Positions 58,377 to 64,000 of a stretch of DNA of 64,000 bases are shown here, in pieces. How positions within the stretch are numbered: the first letter of the stretch is position 1; each line of letters opens with the position of its first letter. This stretch comes from Pseudomonas sp. (GTDB taxonomy: Bacteria; Pseudomonadota; Gammaproteobacteria; Pseudomonadales; Pseudomonadaceae), in the NCBI RefSeq assembly GCF_030690725.1, contig NZ_JAUYGD010000037.1, positions 57,749 to 121,748 on the forward strand. Direction: 5' to 3'. The notes under the pieces were generated by a model, which saw only the letters and a list, made by a program, of their open reading frames with translations, did no database searches and was not told the origin of the DNA. The translations under genes and the position numbers were made by a program.

Positions 58377-59485
58377 GGCTGCACCTCCTGCGCTTGCGCC
58401 TCAACCAGAAAGTCATCGGCGTAAAGCATCAACCACTGCGCGGGGAAGCTCAGGTACACCTGCTGCTGCGGCACGGGCTGGTCTTCCTGCAGGCGCACCT
58501 TGAGCGACTGACCATCGAGCTTGAGGGTGAGAATTTTGTAGGTGCCGAGGTCTTCGACATGCACCACCTCGCCGCACAGCGCATCCTCGTTAGGGCCATC
58601 CCAGACATGGACGAACTCCGGACGGATGCCGATTTTCAGCTTGGCCCCAGGCAGCTCGGCCAGGCGCCGATTGAGCGCCGCCGATAACGGCAGCACGGTG
58701 TTGTTGAAGCGCACACCGCCGGCATAAGGCAGCACATCAATCAGGTTCATTCCCGGGCTGCCGATGAAGTAGCCAACAAAGGTATGGCTGGGCCGCTCGA
58801 ATAACTCACGCGGGGTGCCGAACTGGACGATCTGCCCGCCGTACATCACCGCAATCTTGTCGGCGAAGGTCGAAGCCTCGAGTTGGTCATGGGTGACGTA
58901 GACCATGGTGATATTGAACTGCTCGTGAATCTGCTTGAGCTTGCGCCGCAGCTTCCATTTCAGGTGCGGGTCAATCACCGTCAACGGCTCATCGAACAGG
59001 ATCGCCGATACATCATCACGCACCAGGCCACGGCCCATGGAAACCTTCTGCTTCTCGTCGGCGGTGAGGTTGCGGGCGCGCTTGTGCAGCAACGGATGCA
59101 GCTCCAGCACCTCGGCAATTTCGTTGACCTTGGTGAGGATCTTCGCCTCGTTCATGCCCTGATTGCGCAAGGGGAAGGCCAGGTTGTCGAACACCGTCAT
59201 GGTGTCGTAAACCACCGGAAACTGGAAAACCTGGGCGATATTGCGCAGCTCCGGCGGCAGCGCGTTGACCACCTTGCCGTCGAACTGCACCTCGCCATGG
59301 GACGGGCTAAGCAGCCCAGAGATAATGTTCAGCAGGGTCGACTTACCGCAGCCAGACGGCCCCAGCAGCGCATAGGCGCCGCCCTGCTCCCACACATGGT
59401 TCATCTCGCGGATGGCGTAATCGGCTGATTCAGTCGGCGCACGGCTGTAACTGTGGGCCAGGTTATGCAAGCGGATCTCGGCCAT
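58373..59485 (-). CDS. ABC ATPase, GlpT-like, with degenerate signature motif
   Basis: 370 aa MalK-type ATPase with a C-terminal TOBE region (about 240-355). Walker A GPSGCGKST (42-50), Walker B ILFDEP with Glu166 and switch His199 in VYVTHDQLEA are intact. The signature, normally LSGGQ, is LTADE (140-144, in NLTADEKQKVSMGRG), and the D-loop is TVID. It is transcribed with its partner by a 1-nt overlap. In the heterodimer its own Walker site would be completed by the partner's intact signature, giving one working site (see findings). Confidence 0.92.
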   Translation of the reverse strand: MAEIRLHNLAHSYSRAPTESADYAIREMNHVWEQGGAYALLGPSGCGKSTLLNIISGLLSPSHGEVQFDGKVVNALPPELRNIAQVFQFPVVYDTMTVFDNLAFPLRNQGMNEAKILTKVNEIAEVLELHPLLHKRARNLTADEKQKVSMGRGLVRDDVSAILFDEPLTVIDPHLKWKLRRKLKQIHEQFNITMVYVTHDQLEASTFADKIAVMYGGQIVQFGTPRELFERPSHTFVGYFIGSPGMNLIDVLPYAGGVRFNNTVLPLSAALNRRLAELPGAKLKIGIRPEFVHVWDGPNEDALCGEVVHVEDLGTYKILTLKLDGQSLKVRLQEDQPVPQQQVYLSFPAQWLMLYADDFLVEAQAQEVQP

Positions 59486-60579
59486 CAGGCAACCCTCCCC
59501 AAACGGCGGCTGGGCGCCTGAATCAACTGCCCATCAGCGGCGAAAACAAACAGCTTGTGGGTGGGGATATAGATGAGGATCGGCGTATCCACGTCGTACT
59601 CATGCACCCCAGGCAGATGCAGCACCAGCACGAACTGCTCGTTGCGCACATGCAGAAAGGTTTCCGAACCGCTGATTTCGGCCAGTTCGACCGTTACCGC
59701 CAGCTCCAGATCGTCATCGTTGGATGGCACCAGGCCGATATGACTGGGGCGCACGCCGAAGCGATATTCGCCCTCGGCGATGCCTTGCAGGTCCGGGTTG
59801 AGCGGAAAATGCACGGTATCAGCAAAGCTTACTTCGGTGCCGCTGACGCGCCCCGGCATCAGATTGATCGCCGGCTCGGAAAACAGCTCGGCGGCCAGCA
59901 CCTGTTGCGGGCGGTGGTAGACCTCGGCGGTTTTGCCGCTCTGCACCACTCGCCCTTCATGCAGGATGGTGGTGGTGCCGCCCAGGGCCAGGGCCTCGTT
60001 GGGCTCAGTGGTGGCATAAATGGCGATGGTGTGGCGGGCCTGGAACAGCTCACGCATCTCCTGGCGCAGCTCTTCACGCAGCTTGTAGTCGAGGTTGACC
60101 AGCGGCTCATCGAACAGAATCAGCGAAGCATCCTTGACCAGCGCCCGCGCCATCGCTGTGCGCTGCTGCTGGCCGCCGGACAGCTCCAACGGGTAGCGCT
60201 GGAGCAAGGCCCCGATACGCAGCATCTTCGCCGTGGCATGGACCTTTTCCAGAATCTCGGCCTTGCTCACCCCGGCCTGACGCAGCGGCGAGGCGATGTT
60301 CTCGAACACCGTCAGGGTCGGGTAATTGATGAACTGCTGGTAGACCATCGACACGTTGCGCTGGCGCACCGAGACATTGGTCATGTCCGCGCCATTCATC
60401 AGGATACGTCCGCTAGTGGGCTTATCCAGACCCGCCATCAGGCGCATCAGGCTGGTCTTGCCCGACAGCGTGCGCCCCAGCAGCACATTGAAGGAGCCAG
60501 GTTCGAAGCTCAGGCAGGCATCGTCGATATGCAACTGGTGATCAACGATCCGCGTGACATGCTCCAGGGTAAGTGACAT
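59485..60579 (-). CDS. ABC ATPase, GlpS-like, lacking the switch histidine
   Basis: 364 aa, MalK-type with C-terminal TOBE region. Walker A GRTLSGKT (35-42), signature LSGGQQQRTAMARAL (133-147) and Walker B ILFDEP (Glu158) are normal. The H-loop, usually THD, reads ATTEPNEA, with Thr191 in place of His. The partner ATPase has the opposite pattern. First gene of the six-gene operon, with AAGGA upstream of the ATG and a sigma-54 promoter 37-52 nt before the start codon. Confidence 0.92.
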   Translation of the reverse strand: MSLTLEHVTRIVDHQLHIDDACLSFEPGSFNVLLGRTLSGKTSLMRLMAGLDKPTSGRILMNGADMTNVSVRQRNVSMVYQQFINYPTLTVFENIASPLRQAGVSKAEILEKVHATAKMLRIGALLQRYPLELSGGQQQRTAMARALVKDASLILFDEPLVNLDYKLREELRQEMRELFQARHTIAIYATTEPNEALALGGTTTILHEGRVVQSGKTAEVYHRPQQVLAAELFSEPAINLMPGRVSGTEVSFADTVHFPLNPDLQGIAEGEYRFGVRPSHIGLVPSNDDDLELAVTVELAEISGSETFLHVRNEQFVLVLHLPGVHEYDVDTPILIYIPTHKLFVFAADGQLIQAPSRRLGRVA

Positions 60580-60615
60580 GGGCCGTCCTTTTTCTTGTTA
60601 TCTGTCCAGTAACAA

Positions 60616-60631
60616 GGCGAGTTCCGTGCCA
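60616..60631 (-). promoter_or_regulatory. Sigma-54 (-24/-12) promoter of the ABC importer operon
   Basis: Minus-strand TGGCACGGAACTCGCC (60631 down to 60616) matches the consensus TGGCACG-N4-TTGCW in all but one or two positions: GG and GC dinucleotides at correct 10-bp spacing. The transcription start is expected near 60605, 26 nt before the ATG. Fits the sigma-54 activator encoded divergently. Confidence 0.8.
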
Positions 60632-60705
60632 ACCCTTTGCAGCGCCTGCAAGCCATTGATTTAAAACAACTGCACGTGAATTCAGGCAATCCGTCAAATT
60701 GCCAC

Positions 60706-60767
60706 TGAACAATTTTGAACAGTGCACAGTGAACAACTGAACAGTCACAGCGTTGACATTGAACAGT
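60706..60767. promoter_or_regulatory. TGAACA iteron array, likely activator-binding UAS
   Basis: TGAACAGT occurs perfectly at 60716, 60738 and 60760, exactly 22 bp apart (two helical turns), with two further TGAACA copies at 60706 and 60730. It lies 75-150 bp upstream of the sigma-54 promoter and just before the regulator gene, the usual place for an enhancer-binding-protein site. Confidence 0.65.
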
Positions 60768-60839
60768 CTTCGGCGACACTGCAGGAGCCCGGCGCAGACC
60801 GAGGCCCATAACAACAAGAACCCGCGCGAGATACCTGTC

Positions 60840-62705
60840 ATGGCTGACGCTGTCACTGCCCTGCCCCACGAGACCATCATCCAGGACTCCTGGACACGCT
60901 GCCGTGACTACGGCCTGACCCACCAAAGCACACCGATCTTCAACCAGCCCGAACGCGGTGAAGTCAGCACCCTGCTGGAAAGCCAGCATGCCCTGGTGCA
61001 CACCACCCACAAGGAAGTGCTGCCTTACTACGGCACCATCCTGGCCAACTCTAATTGCCTGATCATGCTGGCCGACCATCAGGGCCAGGTGCTGCAGTCC
61101 TGGGGCGACCAACGCTTTATCGAACCGAGCCGCGCCGCTGGTTTTGTCGCCGGAGCCACCTGGCTGGAGCGTTACACCGGCACCAATGCCATCGGCACTG
61201 CTCTGAGCTGCGGCCAGGCGGTACATATTCAGCACGATGAGCACTTCCTCAAGGCCAACCGCTTTATGACCGGCTCGGCCTCGCCGATTTTTGACGAGCA
61301 GCGGCAGATGATTGCGGTGCTGGATGTGTCGAGCGACAGCTACCTGCCGCCCTCGCACACCCTAGGCATGGTCAAGATGATGAGCCAGTCGGTGGAGAAC
61401 CGCCTGATTCTCAACCTGTTCCAGCAGCGCTACTTCCAGCTGAGCTTCAACACCAGTCTGGATAACCTCAGCAGCCCCTGGGCCGGGCTGCTGATTTTTG
61501 ATGAGCTGGGCCAGGTGGTTTCCGCCAATCGCCGTGCCGACAGCCTGCTGGGCGTTGGCCTGGCCCAGGTAAATATCGAAAGCCTGTTCGACGTACCGCT
61601 GCAGCAACTTCTTAACCAGCCGGAGGCGCTGCCGTTTAACTTGCGCGCCAGCGGGCGCTTTCGTTTTCACGCGCAGATCAAGCGCCCGCAGCAACCTTCG
61701 CCAATCCAGGCTCGCGACTTTCGCCCCGCCCAACAACTGCAAGCCAGCGCCACTAGCAACCACTTCACCCTGGCCTCGCTCAACCTCGGCGACCCGCGCG
61801 TCGACAAAGCAGTACGCCAGGCAGAGCGACTGCTGGAAAAAGACATCCCGATCCTGGTGCATGGCGAAACCGGTGTCGGTAAGGAGGTTTTCGTTAAAGC
61901 CCTGCACCACGCCAGCTCGCGCGCCAGCCAAGCCTTTATCGCGGTCAACTGCGCGGCTATTCCCGCCGAGCTGGTGGAGTCCGAGCTGTTCGGCTATGAA
62001 AAAGGCGCGTTTACCGGGGCCAATCAGAAAGGCAGCATCGGCCTGATTCGCAAGGCCCACAAAGGCACGCTATTTCTCGACGAAGTCGGCGATATGCCGC
62101 TGCGCGTGCAGGCCCGCCTGCTGCGGGTGCTGCAAGAGCGTTGCGTACAGCCGCTGGGTAGCAGTGAGCTGTACCCGGTGGATATCCGCCTGATCTCGGC
62201 CACCAACCGCCCGCTGCGCCAGGATGTGGAAAGCGGGCTGTTTCGCCAGGACCTCTACTACCGCATCAGCGGCCTTAATCTGGAGCTGCCGCCGCTGCGC
62301 GAACGCACCGACAAGGCCGCCATGGTCCAACGCATTTGGGAGTATCACCGCGAACCGCAGCAATGGGCGGGGCTAAGCCAGGAAGTGCTGAGTCTGTTCG
62401 AGCGTCATCCCTGGCCCGGCAACCTGCGCCAACTGAGCAGCGTCCTGCAGATTGCCCTGGCCATGGCCGAGGATCAGCAGATACGTCCGGAACACCTACC
62501 GGATGATTTCTTTGCCGATGTGCAGCCAACAGCTGCGCCAACAGCCGCCACCCAACCGCAACCGCTGACCAGCACCAGCGCGGATGATCTGGCCAGCCAA
62601 TACCAGGCCTGCGGCGGCAATATCTCGCACCTGGCGCGCAACCTCGGGGTCAGCCGCAATACGCTGTACAAACGGCTACGGGAAGTGGGCCTGGCGGCTC
62701 GCTAG
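60840..62705 (+). CDS. Sigma-54-dependent transcriptional activator, AcoR-like
   Basis: 621 aa. GAF-type sensor at about 60-190 (ANSNCLIMLADHQGQVL, GTNAIGTALSCGQAVHI), PAS-like part at about 212-300 (PWAGLLIFDELGQVVSANRRAD), AAA+ domain with Walker A GETGVGKE (342-349), sigma-54 contact motif GAFTGA (389-394) and Walker B LFLDEVGD, then a Fis-type HTH at the end (GNISHLARNLGVSRNTLYKRL). Layout of AcoR-type enhancer proteins. Start at 60840 (position 30 of the longer frame) after CGAGATACC. It is divergent from the GlpSTPQUV-like operon and is its likely activator. Confidence 0.93.
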   Translation: MADAVTALPHETIIQDSWTRCRDYGLTHQSTPIFNQPERGEVSTLLESQHALVHTTHKEVLPYYGTILANSNCLIMLADHQGQVLQSWGDQRFIEPSRAAGFVAGATWLERYTGTNAIGTALSCGQAVHIQHDEHFLKANRFMTGSASPIFDEQRQMIAVLDVSSDSYLPPSHTLGMVKMMSQSVENRLILNLFQQRYFQLSFNTSLDNLSSPWAGLLIFDELGQVVSANRRADSLLGVGLAQVNIESLFDVPLQQLLNQPEALPFNLRASGRFRFHAQIKRPQQPSPIQARDFRPAQQLQASATSNHFTLASLNLGDPRVDKAVRQAERLLEKDIPILVHGETGVGKEVFVKALHHASSRASQAFIAVNCAAIPAELVESELFGYEKGAFTGANQKGSIGLIRKAHKGTLFLDEVGDMPLRVQARLLRVLQERCVQPLGSSELYPVDIRLISATNRPLRQDVESGLFRQDLYYRISGLNLELPPLRERTDKAAMVQRIWEYHREPQQWAGLSQEVLSLFERHPWPGNLRQLSSVLQIALAMAEDQQIRPEHLPDDFFADVQPTAAPTAATQPQPLTSTSADDLASQYQACGGNISHLARNLGVSRNTLYKRLREVGLAAR

Positions 62706-62905
62706 CACAAACTGTCGCAGCTGTAAGCCTTAGCCTGATTCAGCCGTCTTAGTCAGCCATGGACTTATATGGCCTTAATAGGGTCGAAACCCTTAGATCG
62801 CCATTACAGATTCCCACTGCGACCAGCGCCGCATAGACTCCGCGCCCCGCCTTCTATCCTGCTCCTCCACTGCGCCCGCCCTTTTCCCTCGCGAGTCAAA
62901 GCCTA

Positions 62906-63805
62906 ATGCGTTACCCCGCAACTCCCACACACACTTTTTCGCGAATCACGCCATTGGCCTGCGCCTTGGTCAGCATGCTGCTGTTGAGCGCCTGCAGCAG
63001 CCTTGCGCCGCCCCAACCCAACCCCGCGATTGAGCCGATACGCTTTCTCCTGAGTTTTGATGACGGCCCCAGCGCCAGCATCCGCGATAACCCAACTGAG
63101 CAGGTCCTCGACACATTGGCAGACAACCCGATCCAGCCAGGAATCAAGGCACTGTTCTTTGTGCAGACCCGCGCCGCCGGAGCCGGTGGCAGCGTGCAAG
63201 GGCAAGCGCTGCTGCGCCGCCAACAACGCGAGGGCCATCTGCTGGGTTTTCACACCGCCACCCCAGGGCACTCCAATCACCGCTTTCTTAGCCCTACAGC
63301 ACTCGATCAATCGCTAACAGACGGCGTTGCCGACCTGACCGCCATCAGCGGCGCCGCGCCGCGTCTGGTACGGCCACCTTTCTGGAACTACGACGAACGC
63401 ACGTTCGCTGCCTACCAGGCGCATGGCTTGCGCTTACTGCTGACCGATTTGAGCGCAAACGATGGCAAGACCTGGGGCATCAATGGCAGCCTGCGCCGGC
63501 GCAGCAACCTGCGTGACCAGCTCACGCGAGCCGCGCAGCAGATCAGCGTTGGCGCCTTGCCAGCAGTCGATGGGGTTATCCCGGTCGTGGTGACCTTCCA
63601 CGACCTCAATCCCTACACTGCGCGGCATATGCAGGAATACTTAGAGATCCTGATGGATGTGGCCGAAGATGTTGGCCTGGCCACCGATAAACAGCCGTTC
63701 TATGGCCAGCGTGACGCCCTGCAACGAGCTGCTCTCAGACGCGCGCTTGGCGACCCACTGCAGTACGCCCGCCTGCCGGGACTGTGGAACTGGCTGTGGA
63801 ACTAG
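62906..63805 (+). CDS. Lipoprotein polysaccharide deacetylase family protein
   Basis: 299 aa. Lipoprotein signal with lipobox LLSAC (Cys about 29). NodB fold: FLLSFDDGPSAS (metal Asp-Asp, about 49-60), LGFHTATPGHSNH (His pair), RPPFWNYDE and a late VVTFHDLNPYT His. The His pair spacing (HxxxxxH) is longer than the usual HxxxH and should be checked. It probably acts on a cell-envelope or exopolysaccharide amino sugar, anchored to a periplasm-facing membrane. Monocistronic; a weak stem follows the stop. Confidence 0.88.
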   Translation: MRYPATPTHTFSRITPLACALVSMLLLSACSSLAPPQPNPAIEPIRFLLSFDDGPSASIRDNPTEQVLDTLADNPIQPGIKALFFVQTRAAGAGGSVQGQALLRRQQREGHLLGFHTATPGHSNHRFLSPTALDQSLTDGVADLTAISGAAPRLVRPPFWNYDERTFAAYQAHGLRLLLTDLSANDGKTWGINGSLRRRSNLRDQLTRAAQQISVGALPAVDGVIPVVVTFHDLNPYTARHMQEYLEILMDVAEDVGLATDKQPFYGQRDALQRAALRRALGDPLQYARLPGLWNWLWN

Positions 63806-63821
63806 CAGACCGCAATAAAAA

Positions 63822-63896
63822 AGGCCGCTCGAAAGCGTAATGCTGTTCATTTAAGTGGGGCCGCTTTACGCCCTATAGAGCGGCGGGCTTTGAAAT
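63822..63896. other. Post-gene region with broken terminator-like halves
   Basis: AAAAAAGGCCGCTC lies soon after the deacetylase stop and GAGCGGCGGGCTTT about 60 nt further on; these would form a terminator if adjacent but are separated by a unique stretch. A smaller stem GCCGCT/AGCGGC sits inside. No ORF. Confidence 0.3.
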
Positions 63897-63930
63897 CTTC
63901 CTCGCTCTAAGTCTTTGGCAGTGGTTCAGG

Positions 63931-63986
63931 CCGTAGGATGGGTGCTAACCCATCAGCCAATTGATGGGTTAGCACCCATCCTACGG
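63931..63986. repeat. Long perfect inverted repeat (REP-like)
   Basis: Arms 63931-63955 and 63962-63986 are exact complements over 25 bp with a GCCAAT loop; the core reads GGATGGGTGCTAACCCATC. No T-run follows, so it resembles an extragenic palindrome rather than a terminator. Similar TAGGATGGG...repeats are familiar from other Pseudomonas genomes (recalled). Confidence 0.6.
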
Positions 63987-64000
63987 TGGTGAGCACAAAG

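Overview
This 64 kb window looks like a chromosomal segment of a Pseudomonas or very close relative. The evidence is gene content and order: cysI followed by a DUF934 gene; the SCP2, phosphotransferase and SDR genes; fimL-nudC; ldcA; dnaQ-rnhA; gloB-mltD; the two-binding-protein Npp/Yej peptide importer; fabI; ppiD-hupB-lon-clpX-clpP-tig; a tRNA-Leu/His/Arg cluster; folD. From memory (not searched) this largely follows the P. aeruginosa PAO1 order from about PA1838 down to PA1796, with the ybiT/azoR/LysR/uppP block (PA1964 to PA1959 region) brought alongside. There is no phage, plasmid, CRISPR array or complete insertion sequence.

Layout. (1) 1-6.2 kb: accessory catabolic or detoxification cluster on the minus strand: LysR regulator, Tat-exported GMC oxidoreductase, aldehyde dehydrogenase, an Old Yellow Enzyme with an altered active site, and an exported catalase-like peroxidase that runs off the left edge. 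(2) 6.5-14.5 kb: ABC-F factor YbiT, azoreductase with divergent LysR regulator, epoxide-hydrolase-like enzyme, UppP, a Cache-type chemoreceptor with an unknown partner gene, and a 37-residue membrane protein. (3) 14.7-31.9 kb: sulfite reductase, acrylyl-CoA-reductase-like enzyme, SohB, an acyl/lipid-related operon, a TSUP transporter, NudC, FimL, dienoyl-CoA isomerase-like enzyme, lysine decarboxylase, DnaQ, RNase HI. (4) 32-43.4 kb: glyoxalase II, MltD, an HDOD protein and the Npp importer operon. (5) 43.6-54.5 kb: FabI and the proteostasis block, then three tRNAs and FolD. (6) 54.6-62.7 kb: a six-gene GlpSTPQUV-type ABC importer facing a sigma-54 activator, with a good -24/-12 promoter and TGAACAGT iterons at exact 22-bp spacing between them. 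(7) 62.9-64 kb: lipoprotein polysaccharide deacetylase and a long perfect inverted repeat.

The most interesting signals are: the complementary degeneracy of the two ATPases of the GlpST-like importer (one lacks the switch histidine, the other lacks the LSGGQ signature), which predicts an asymmetric importer with one working ATP site; its sigma-54/iteron control region; and the Old Yellow Enzyme in which both the conserved active-site His and the proton-donor Tyr are replaced (Gln, Phe). All statements about homologues come from recall of families, since no search could be run.
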